NCBI GenBank assembly: GCA_964556145.1
Contig: CAZKVD010000055.1
Location: 1-11,702, forward strand
Direction: 5' to 3'
DNA length: 11,702 nt
DNA from: F1-20-MAGs119 sp964556145
GTDB lineage: Bacteria > Actinomycetota > Acidimicrobiia > Acidimicrobiales > Ilumatobacteraceae
This document shows, one piece after another, positions 1 to 6,192 of this stretch. A program made the position numbers and the translations under genes. Position 1 is the stretch's first letter. Each line of letters starts with the position of its first letter. The notes beneath the pieces were generated by a model, which worked only from the letters and a program-made list of their open reading frames with translations, was not told the DNA's origin and made no database searches.

Positions 1-355
1 CATCGCCACGATTTGTCTGGGTCAGGCGGCCTCCGCCGCTGCGGTTCTGCTGGCTGCGGGCACCAAGGGCAAGCGTCTCGCTTTGCCCCACTCGCGGGTT
101 CTTCTCCACCAGCCCTACGGCCAGGTCGGCTACGCCCAGGTCACCGATCTCGAAATCGCAGCCCGTGAAATCCTTCGGATGCGCGACCTTCTCGAGGAAA
201 TCCTCGCCAACCACACCGGCCAGCCCATCGACCGGATCCATGCCGACACCGATCGTGACTTCGTAATGGAAGCTCCGGAGGCCCTCGCGTATGGCATCAT
301 CGATGACATCATTTCGAGTCGTCAGTTGACCGACCGCTCCGGGCCGATCCGCTGA
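1..355 (+). CDS. clpP: ATP-dependent Clp protease proteolytic subunit ClpP (5' end missing)
   Basis: This is the C-terminal 117 residues of the ClpP serine peptidase. ClpP forms a cytoplasmic double-ring chamber that degrades proteins threaded in by ClpX or ClpC. The reading frame is open from base 2 to the TGA at 353-355; the start lies outside the window. The catalytic serine is in GQAAS (codon 32-34), the histidine in LLHQP (107-109) and the aspartate in DTDRD (257-259), so the triad is complete. The family's HTGQ and APEALAYGIID motifs follow. An internal TTG at 83 is not the real start, because conserved ClpP sequence including the active serine precedes it. clpX follows after 21 bases, so the pair is probably co-transcribed. 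Many Actinomycetota carry two clpP genes in tandem; this would then be the downstream copy, but the window cannot show that. Confidence 0.97.
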   Translation, partial: IATICLGQAASAAAVLLAAGTKGKRLALPHSRVLLHQPYGQVGYAQVTDLEIAAREILRMRDLLEEILANHTGQPIDRIHADTDRDFVMEAPEALAYGIIDDIISSRQLTDRSGPIR

Positions 356-376
356 CACGTTTCAGAGGAGGGCCGC

Positions 377-1660
377 GTGGCCAAGTTCGGTGATTCGGGA
401 GAATTGCTGAAGTGCTCGTTCTGCGGCAAGTCGCAGAAGCAGGTGAAGAAGTTGATCGCCGGACCCGGCGTCTACATCTGTGACGAGTGCATCGATCTCT
501 GCAACGAGATCATCGAAGAGGAGTTCGCCGACACGGGCGACGTCCGCTTCGAAGAGTTGCCGACTCCCCACGAGATTCGCACATTCCTCGACGAGTACGT
601 GGTCGGCCAAGAGCAAGCCAAAAAGGTTCTTGCGGTGGCGGTTTTCAACCACTACCGGCGGATTCAGTACCAGCTGAACCAGGGCGGGGCCCGGCGCGAC
701 GACGTCGAATTGCAGAAGAGCAACATCATGCTGCTCGGGCCGACGGGTTGCGGAAAGACCCACCTCGCCCAAACGCTTGCGCGGATGCTGAACGTGCCGT
801 TCGCGATTGCCGACGCCACGGCACTCACGGAGGCGGGTTACGTGGGCGAGGACGTCGAGAACATCCTTCTCAAGTTGTTGCAGGCGGCCGACTTCGACGT
901 GAAGAAAGCCGAGACCGGCATCATTTACATCGACGAAATCGACAAGGTGGCTCGCAAGAGTGAGAACCCGTCGATCACTCGTGACGTGTCGGGCGAGGGT
1001 GTCCAGCAAGCGCTCCTGAAGATTCTCGAAGGGACGGTGGCATCGGTTCCGCCCCAGGGTGGCCGCAAGCACCCGCACCAGGAATTCATCCAGATCGACA
1101 CAACCAACGTTCTCTTCATTTGCGGTGGTGCCTTCGCAGGTCTCGACTCGATCATCGAATCGCGCATCGGTCACAAGGGTGTTGGTTTCCACGCCACCGT
1201 GAAGTCGAAGGCCGAAAAAGACGCCGGTCAGTTGTTCGCACAGGTATTGCCCGAAGATCTCCTGAAGTTCGGAATGATCCCCGAGTTCGTTGGTCGTCTG
1301 CCGATGGTCGGCGCCGTGCACAGCCTCGACCGTGACGCACTGACCAAGATTCTCGTCGAGCCCAAGAACGCATTGATCAAGCAGTACGCCAAGTTCTTCG
1401 ACTTCGAAGACGTCGAACTCGAAGTCGACGACGCTGCGCTCGCTGCAATCGCCGACATGGCCCTCGAGCGGGGAACTGGTGCGCGCGGTCTTCGGGCGAT
1501 TCTCGAGGAAGTTCTGTTGAACACGATGTACGACGTGCCGGGCAAGGGCGATGTCGCCAAGGTCGTCGTTACCGAGCAGGCCGTCAAGGACAAGGCTGCG
1601 CCGCTGGTGGTCATGCGCGGTACGTCCCGAACGCCGCGCCAGCGTCGCGCGGCGTCGTAG
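377..1660 (+). CDS. clpX: ATP-dependent Clp protease ATP-binding subunit ClpX
   Basis: ClpX is a hexameric AAA+ unfoldase that recognises tagged proteins and feeds them to ClpP. The 427-residue length is normal. Visible in order: the N-terminal zinc-binding domain with Cys13, Cys16, Cys35 and Cys38; Walker A GPTGCGKT (121-128); pore-1 loop GYVG (154-157); Walker B IIYIDEID (182-189); the RKH loop GGRKH (228-232); the arginine finger in GRLP (Arg307); and the sensor-2 GAR (368-370). The ClpP-docking loop reads VGF (269-271) where E. coli has IGF; as I recall, other actinobacterial ClpX proteins also vary the first position. The C-terminal tail is short and basic. The start is GTG at 377, supported by a strong AGAGGAGGG ribosome site at 364-372. 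The next gene, folC, starts 12 bases after the stop, without the valS gene that separates them in many actinobacteria. Confidence 0.98.
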   Translation: MAKFGDSGELLKCSFCGKSQKQVKKLIAGPGVYICDECIDLCNEIIEEEFADTGDVRFEELPTPHEIRTFLDEYVVGQEQAKKVLAVAVFNHYRRIQYQLNQGGARRDDVELQKSNIMLLGPTGCGKTHLAQTLARMLNVPFAIADATALTEAGYVGEDVENILLKLLQAADFDVKKAETGIIYIDEIDKVARKSENPSITRDVSGEGVQQALLKILEGTVASVPPQGGRKHPHQEFIQIDTTNVLFICGGAFAGLDSIIESRIGHKGVGFHATVKSKAEKDAGQLFAQVLPEDLLKFGMIPEFVGRLPMVGAVHSLDRDALTKILVEPKNALIKQYAKFFDFEDVELEVDDAALAAIADMALERGTGARGLRAILEEVLLNTMYDVPGKGDVAKVVVTEQAVKDKAAPLVVMRGTSRTPRQRRAAS

Positions 1661-1672
1661 CAACGAGACACA

Positions 1673-2965
1673 GTGAACTACGCCGAGGCACTGGCGTACC
1701 TCGACGAGCACGCGAGTTACGAACGAACCGGACGGGTTGAAGACCCGTCGTTGCGCAACATCACTGCGCTTGCCTCCGTCATGGGCGACCCACAGTACGA
1801 CTACCGCGTCGTGCACGTGACGGGGACCAACGGCAAGGGCTCGACGTCGCAGATCATCACCAAATTGCTGATGGCTCACGGATTGCGCGTCGGCACCTAT
1901 GCCAGCCCCCATCTCGAGCGCATCAACGAGCGGATACTCGTCGACGGACAGCCGGTCGACGACGAGGCCTTCGCGGAAAGCGTGGCGGCCGTTGCGGATG
2001 CCGAAGCATTGGCGGGGGTTCGTCCGTCGTTTTTCGAAATCCTCACTGCTGCTGCATTCCGCTGCTTTTCCGACGCCCCGGTCGATGTTGCCGTGATCGA
2101 AGTCGGAATGCTCGGACGTTGGGACGCTACCAACATCGTCAAGTCCGACGTAGCCGTCATCACGAACATTGCGCTCGATCACACCGAGTACGCCGGGCCA
2201 ACCGTTCTCGACATTGCCCGAGAAAAGGTGGGAATCGTGAAGGACGATGCGGTGGCGGTCATCGGTGACATCACGCCCGACCTTGCCGACTTCTTCTCGG
2301 AGTCGGCACCCGACGCGCTGCGTCGGGGAGAGCATTTCGATTGCGTCGACAATCACCTTGCGCTTGGGGGCCGGATGATTGAAGTTCGCACGACCCACGA
2401 TAGGTACGCCGACATTTTCGTCCCCCTGCATGGACGGCACCAGGGTGACAATGCGAGCGCGGCGATTGCGGCGGTCGAAGCCTTCTTCGGACATGCAATC
2501 GACCGCGAGGTGCTCGACGAAGGTCTCTCATCGGTGGTCATGCCGGGGCGGTTCGAGGTCTTGCACCATCAGCCACTCGTCATCATCGATGGTGCGCACA
2601 ATCCGGCGGGTGCCGACGTGTGTGCGGAAGTGTTCTTCGCAGACTTCGATCCGGTCGGCGCGCGCCGCCTCGTTGTCGGAACGTTGCGGAGTCGCGACCC
2701 CCATGCCTTGCTGTCGGCGCTGCGAGCCGATGAGTTCGACCAAGTGATCTGTTGTACGGCTCCGAGCCCGCGCGGGTTGCCGGCCGAAGACCTTGCCGCG
2801 GTTGCGCGATCGATGGGCTGTGACGATGTCGTGGTTCGTCAAACCGTGGCCGCCGCGTGCGATCGCGCGTTGCTTGATGCGGGTTCCGACGACGCAATTC
2901 TCGTCACCGGGTCGCTTTACGTGGTGGGAGAAGCGAGGGGGCATCTTTTCAGGGCTTTGCCGTAG
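1673..2965 (+). CDS. folC: Bifunctional folylpolyglutamate synthase / dihydrofolate synthase FolC
   Basis: FolC is a cytoplasmic Mur-ligase-like enzyme. It adds glutamate to dihydropteroate (making dihydrofolate) and extends the polyglutamate tail of folates, using ATP. The protein has 430 residues, typical for the family. Visible motifs: the P-loop VTGTNGKGST (49-58); the folate-site segment YASPHLERINERI (76-88); EVGMLGRWDATN (143-154); TNIALDH (164-170); AREKVGIVK, with the lysine (Lys185) that is carbamylated in this superfamily; LHGRHQGDN (252-260); PGRFE (291-295); and DGAHNPAGA (306-314) of the C-terminal domain. The start is GTG at 1673, with only weak ribosome-site pairing just upstream (ACGAGA), so translation may be coupled to clpX 12 bases away. 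Whether it has both activities or only one cannot be told from the sequence. The TAG stop overlaps a promoter-like box for ndk. Confidence 0.95.
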   Translation: MNYAEALAYLDEHASYERTGRVEDPSLRNITALASVMGDPQYDYRVVHVTGTNGKGSTSQIITKLLMAHGLRVGTYASPHLERINERILVDGQPVDDEAFAESVAAVADAEALAGVRPSFFEILTAAAFRCFSDAPVDVAVIEVGMLGRWDATNIVKSDVAVITNIALDHTEYAGPTVLDIAREKVGIVKDDAVAVIGDITPDLADFFSESAPDALRRGEHFDCVDNHLALGGRMIEVRTTHDRYADIFVPLHGRHQGDNASAAIAAVEAFFGHAIDREVLDEGLSSVVMPGRFEVLHHQPLVIIDGAHNPAGADVCAEVFFADFDPVGARRLVVGTLRSRDPHALLSALRADEFDQVICCTAPSPRGLPAEDLAAVARSMGCDDVVVRQTVAAACDRALLDAGSDDAILVTGSLYVVGEARGHLFRALP

Positions 2966-2976
2966 AATTCACGGGA
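2963..2976 (+). promoter_or_regulatory. Putative -10 box for a leaderless ndk transcript
   Basis: TAGAAT at 2963-2968 fits the actinobacterial -10 pattern TANNNT. It is followed by exactly seven bases and then the A of the ndk ATG at 2976, where transcription would be expected to begin. No clear -35 box is visible 17 bases upstream. A leaderless message would explain why ndk has no convincing Shine-Dalgarno sequence. The box overlaps the folC stop codon. This is an inference from spacing only. Confidence 0.4.
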
Positions 2977-3386
2977 TGTCGAATCGAACCCTCGTCCTCT
3001 TGAAGCCAGATGCCGTCGAACGCGGTCTCGTCGGGAACATCCTTTCGCGATTTGAAACCAAGGGTCTGAAGATCGTCGCGATGGAGCTGCGCAAGCTCGA
3101 CGCAGCGATTCTCGCCCGTCACTACGAAGAGCACCAGGGCAAGGGCTTCTACAACGACCTCGTCGCTTTCATGGCGCGGAACCCGGTGGTGGCTCTGGTT
3201 GTCGAGGGCCCCGAGGACACCTGGGAAATCGTCCGCAACATGATGGGTGCCACCAACCCGCGTGCTGCTGCTCCCGGAACCATTCGCGGTGATCTCGGAA
3301 CGATCTTCACCGAGAATCTCGTTCACGGCAGCGATTCCGCCGAGTCCGCGGCACGAGAGATCAAAATCTTCTTCCCGTCTCTGTAG
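2976..3386 (+). CDS. ndk: Nucleoside diphosphate kinase
   Basis: Ndk transfers the terminal phosphate of ATP to other nucleoside diphosphates through a phosphohistidine, balancing NTP and dNTP pools in the cytoplasm. The 136-residue length is standard. The N-terminal strand reads TLVLLKPDAVERG (5-17). The phosphate-binding NPRAAAPGTIRGD lies at 94-106. The active-site segment ENLVHGSDS places the phosphorylated histidine at His117. The same frame is open further upstream, back to 2793, but that part only overlaps folC and has no family similarity. The ATG at 2976 is the right start because family sequence begins immediately after it. folC ends 10 bases before it. There is no good ribosome site; see the putative leaderless promoter. 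mreB follows after a 39-base gap. Confidence 0.97.
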   Translation: MSNRTLVLLKPDAVERGLVGNILSRFETKGLKIVAMELRKLDAAILARHYEEHQGKGFYNDLVAFMARNPVVALVVEGPEDTWEIVRNMMGATNPRAAAPGTIRGDLGTIFTENLVHGSDSAESAAREIKIFFPSL

Positions 3387-3412
3387 CGTCTTCTTCCACA
3401 GAGCCGGATCGC

Positions 3413-3419
3413 AGGAGGT
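3413..3419 (+). promoter_or_regulatory. Strong ribosome binding site fixing the TTG start of mreB
   Basis: AGGAGGT is a seven-base match to the complement of the 16S rRNA 3' end, six bases before the TTG at 3426. The next in-frame methionine is 43 codons downstream, past the first nucleotide-binding motif, so this site decides the start. Confidence 0.85.
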
Positions 3420-3425
3420 CACCAG

Positions 3426-4460
3426 TTGGCTGGCGGAAACCCACTCGGCCTCGGCCGCGACATCGCGATCGATCTCGGCACCGCGAACACCCTCGTCTAC
3501 GTTCGCGGTCAGGGCGTCGTTCTCAACGAGCCATCGATCGTTGCGGTCGACATGCGTGATGGCAAGCCCGTTGCGGTCGGCTGGGAAGCCAAGCGCATGC
3601 TCGGCCGAACGCCTTCACACATCACGTCGGTACGACCCCTGAAAGACGGGGTCATCGCCGACTTCGAAGTGTGCGAAAAGATGCTGCGTTATTTCATCCA
3701 GCAGGTGAACGCAAGCCGGTGGAGCAAGCCCCGAATGGTGATCTGCGTTCCCTCGGGTATCACTGGTGTCGAGCAACGTGCAGTGCAGGACGCGGCCGAG
3801 TACGCCGGCGCACGCAAGCCGGTTCACATCATCGAAGAACCGATGGCTGCGGCCATCGGAGCCGGCATTGCGGTGCACGAACCCGCAGGCAACATGATCG
3901 TCGACATTGGCGGTGGCACCACCGAGGTTGCGGTCATCTCGCTTGGCGGCATCGTGGTCGCTCAGTCGGTGCGCGTGGCAGGAGACGAGATCACCCAGGC
4001 AATCGGTGATTACGTGAAGAAGGAATTCGGCCTCGACATCGGTGAGAACACCTGCGAGGAAATCAAGATCCAAATGGGTTCGGCGTGGCGCCTCGAGGAA
4101 GAGTTCACCGCCGACATTGGCGGTCGCGACTCGCTGTCCGGTCTGCCGCGTCGCATCGAGCTCACCACTGAACACGTTCGTGAAGCAATTGCCGAGCCGA
4201 TCACCTCGATCGTTGACGCAGTGAAGTCGACGCTCGACCGCACGCCGCCCGAGCTTGCCGCCGACATCATGGAAAATGGAATCGTGCTGTCGGGCGGCGG
4301 CGCGTTGCTCGCCGGCCTCACACAGCGCGTGACCCACGAGACCGGAATGCGCGCGGTGGTTGCTCCCGATCCGTTGTACGCGGTGGTTCTGGGGTCGGGT
4401 CAGGCCCTCGAGAACATCGAGGCGATGCGTGGTCTGTTGACCCAAACGGGAATCGACTGA
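3426..4460 (+). CDS. mreB: Rod shape-determining protein MreB (actin homologue)
   Basis: MreB forms short membrane-bound filaments of the actin fold. These position and activate the RodA-PBP2 cell-wall synthase through MreC and MreD. The 344 residues match the usual length of about 335-350. Visible: phosphate-1 loop IAIDLGTANTLVY (13-25); VICVPSGITGVEQRAV (105-120); IIEEPMAAAIGAGI (135-148); the phosphate-2 loop IVDIGGGTTEVAVISLGGI (158-176); GDEITQAIGDYVK (186-198); and the adenosine motif GIVLSGGGALLAGL (285-298). The TTG start at 3426 rests on the strong ribosome site at 3413-3419. mreC begins 16 bases after the stop. MreB is missing from polar-growing mycobacteria and corynebacteria, so its presence with a full partner set says something about how this cell grows. 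Nothing in the motifs looks degraded. Confidence 0.98.
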   Translation: MAGGNPLGLGRDIAIDLGTANTLVYVRGQGVVLNEPSIVAVDMRDGKPVAVGWEAKRMLGRTPSHITSVRPLKDGVIADFEVCEKMLRYFIQQVNASRWSKPRMVICVPSGITGVEQRAVQDAAEYAGARKPVHIIEEPMAAAIGAGIAVHEPAGNMIVDIGGGTTEVAVISLGGIVVAQSVRVAGDEITQAIGDYVKKEFGLDIGENTCEEIKIQMGSAWRLEEEFTADIGGRDSLSGLPRRIELTTEHVREAIAEPITSIVDAVKSTLDRTPPELAADIMENGIVLSGGGALLAGLTQRVTHETGMRAVVAPDPLYAVVLGSGQALENIEAMRGLLTQTGID

Positions 4461-4476
4461 GGAGCAGTTCGGCTTC

Positions 4477-5661
4477 GTGCAGTCCTTCACTCGTCGGCGA
4501 ATGATCGTCGTGCTGTTGCTCACGTCGATCATGCTCGTCACCCTCGACCTGCGGGACAGCGGTTTTGTAGGCGGCGTTCGTGACACGTTCGGCACGTTGT
4601 TCCGGCCGGTCGAGCGTCTGACCAACGTCATCACCAAGCCGGTGTCCAATGCGTGGCGCGGCATCCTCGACTACGGCGATCTTCGTCGCGAGAATCTCGC
4701 GTTGAAGGACCTTCTCGTCAAGCAGGAAGGAACCGCCATCGCCGCGGCGGCGAGTGTGCGCGAAGCGCAGGAACTGCTCGCACTCAACGGCCTGCCGACC
4801 CTTGCCGGCATCGACAGTGTGACGGCGCAGATCGTTGGACAGTCGCCATCGAACTTTTCGCAGACCTTCGAACTGAACCGTGGGAAGTCGAGTGGTATCC
4901 GCGTCGGCATGACGGTGACCAACGGCGCCGGACTTGTCGGCAAGATCACCGATGCGACGCTCGAGCGTTCGGTCGTCATGTTGGCGACCGACCCCGAGTA
5001 CGCCATTGCGGTCAAGGTGGGCAACTGTCCCGTGGGGGCCACCACGACGGTCGCTCCAACAACGACGGTTGCAGAAACGACAACAGTGGCCCCTTCGTCC
5101 AGTGCCGTGAGCCCCGTCGATGCAGGCACCACGATTCCCGGCCAAACCACGACAACCCTGCCCGGGGAAACCACGACAACGAGTTCAACCACGACGTCGT
5201 CGACCACCACGACCACGAGCACCACGACAACAACCAGCACCACCACAACGACGCTGCCAAAGCCGACAACGACCACCATCAAGGGTTTCACGCCGTTTTC
5301 CACGACCTTGCCACCCCGGCCCGGTGGTGCGGGATCGCAAATCACAATTCCCGACACCGGCGGTCTCGTACCGCGAGAAACAGGCGCGCTCGAGGGTCGT
5401 GGAATTGGTCGCACGCCGATCATTCGTTTCGTGCAGGCCTCCGATCGTCTCGGGGCTTTGTGCGAAGGCGTTCCGGTGGTCACCGCCGGTGGGTCGCAGA
5501 GTCTCGCGCCGCCCGACCTGGTGGTCGGTACCGTCGCGCGGGTTGTGACCCGCAAGGGGACTGCCGGGCCGTTGCTCGAAGTCGACCTGGCGGCGAATCT
5601 TGAAAGCCTGAACTTCGTGCGGGTGTTGCTGTACCAGCCGGCGACGGAGATTCCGCGGTGA
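4477..5661 (+). CDS. mreC: Rod shape-determining protein MreC with a threonine-rich insertion
   Basis: MreC is a single-pass membrane scaffold whose extracytoplasmic beta domain binds and activates PBP2 in the elongation complex. The N-terminus (MQSFTRRR) is basic. A membrane segment follows at about 9-24, then a probable coiled coil around 68-102 (YGDLRRENLALKDLL), then the first part of the beta domain with GMTVTNGAGLVGKI (144-157). The domain is interrupted after about residue 183 by roughly 120 residues of low-complexity sequence (half threonine over 189-270, then Pro/Gly-rich), and resumes near GALEGRG (303-309) through GVPVVTAGGSQSLAPPDLVVGTV (331-353). At 394 residues it is about 100 longer than usual. 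The only two cysteines, Cys184 and Cys329, flank the insertion. The start is GTG at 4477, with GGAG at 4461-4464 as a rather distant ribosome site; ATG at 4501 would remove the basic residues and is less likely. The stop overlaps the mreD start by four bases. Confidence 0.93.
   Translation: MQSFTRRRMIVVLLLTSIMLVTLDLRDSGFVGGVRDTFGTLFRPVERLTNVITKPVSNAWRGILDYGDLRRENLALKDLLVKQEGTAIAAAASVREAQELLALNGLPTLAGIDSVTAQIVGQSPSNFSQTFELNRGKSSGIRVGMTVTNGAGLVGKITDATLERSVVMLATDPEYAIAVKVGNCPVGATTTVAPTTTVAETTTVAPSSSAVSPVDAGTTIPGQTTTTLPGETTTTSSTTTSSTTTTTSTTTTTSTTTTTLPKPTTTTIKGFTPFSTTLPPRPGGAGSQITIPDTGGLVPRETGALEGRGIGRTPIIRFVQASDRLGALCEGVPVVTAGGSQSLAPPDLVVGTVARVVTRKGTAGPLLEVDLAANLESLNFVRVLLYQPATEIPR
5041..5286 (+). 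repeat. Low-complexity ACN-codon tract inside mreC
   Basis: This stretch encodes residues 189-270 of MreC. Of these 82 residues, 41 are threonine, in runs of three to five separated by Ser, Pro, Val or Ala. The DNA is a near-microsatellite of ACC, ACG and ACA codons, so the + strand is mostly A and C. The codons are mixed rather than one pure triplet, which suggests the protein composition is selected as well as slippage-prone. On the opposite strand it reads as a poly-valine open frame, which is an artefact. Confidence 0.9.
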
Positions 5662-6188
5662 ACCGTTTCTTCGCCGTGATCGAGTCGCCCGTCACGCGAA
5701 CGTTTCTGCTCGGTCTCGTCGTGCTCAGTTTCCAGACGACCCTCTTCAACACGCTGCGTCCTCTCGGGGTCGTACTTCAGGTCATGTTGTTGTTCGCCTG
5801 TGTCAGCGGAGTCGTTGCCGGCAGCGAAACGGGTGCGGTCACTGGATTCGTGTTCGGGCTGATGTACGACATGGTTCTCACCGCACCCCTCGGACTCTCC
5901 GCAGTCGTGTTCGGTTTTGCCGGTTACATGGCCGGCGGAGTGAACGCGTTCGTCCACGAAGCACGTTGGTGGGTCAAGGTCATCGCAGTCGCGGTGACAT
6001 CGTCGACCGCAGTTTTGTTGTACCCAGCAGCGAGTCTTGTTGTCGGAATCGATGGCTTGCTCGGTTCACGCATCGTCACCGTGGCGCTCACATGCGGTGT
6101 TTTCAACGCAATTTGCGCCGTTCCGGCTGCGCGAATCGCCAAGTGGGCACTGGTGAAGCCCGTTCGCCAAGCAGTCTGGGCAGAATAG
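5658..6188 (+). CDS. mreD: Rod shape-determining protein MreD
   Basis: MreD is a small polytopic membrane protein of the elongation complex that works with MreC to set PBP2 activity. The 176-residue length is in range. The sequence is largely hydrophobic, with probable membrane segments near 15-33, 36-55, 60-75, 80-98, 105-130 and 138-158. The family's most recognisable segment is GFVFGLMYDMVLTAPLGLSA (63-82), containing the conserved GLxxD and PLG. The start is GTG at 5658, overlapping the mreC TGA in a GTGA junction. A GGAG at 5646-5649 lies eight bases upstream, so translation is probably coupled to mreC. Only four bases separate its stop from mrdA. Primary sequence is weakly conserved in this family, so the call rests on hydrophobicity, motif and context together. 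Confidence 0.92.
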   Translation: MNRFFAVIESPVTRTFLLGLVVLSFQTTLFNTLRPLGVVLQVMLLFACVSGVVAGSETGAVTGFVFGLMYDMVLTAPLGLSAVVFGFAGYMAGGVNAFVHEARWWVKVIAVAVTSSTAVLLYPAASLVVGIDGLLGSRIVTVALTCGVFNAICAVPAARIAKWALVKPVRQAVWAE

Positions 6189-6192
6189 GGGA

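Noticed and set aside
362..2494. A 710-codon open frame on the - strand across clpX and folC
   Set aside because: It is the mirror of two well-supported genes in GC-rich DNA with few stop codons. The protein has no family motif, is rich in Arg, Asp and Val in a shadow-like pattern, and spans the clpX-folC junction.
2793..2975. A 61-codon N-terminal extension of ndk
   Set aside because: It overlaps folC completely, and the Ndk family begins at the ATG at 2976. No Ndk needs such an extension.
3367..3397. Direct repeat TCTTCTTCC at the end of ndk and in the ndk-mreB gap
   Set aside because: It is nine bases, one copy lies within the coding end of ndk, and no nearby promoter or binding-site pattern gives it meaning. 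Probably chance.
4671..5957. A - strand open frame with poly-valine runs opposite mreC
   Set aside because: The valine runs are the complement of threonine codons. The frame covers the mreC-mreD junction and has no independent support.
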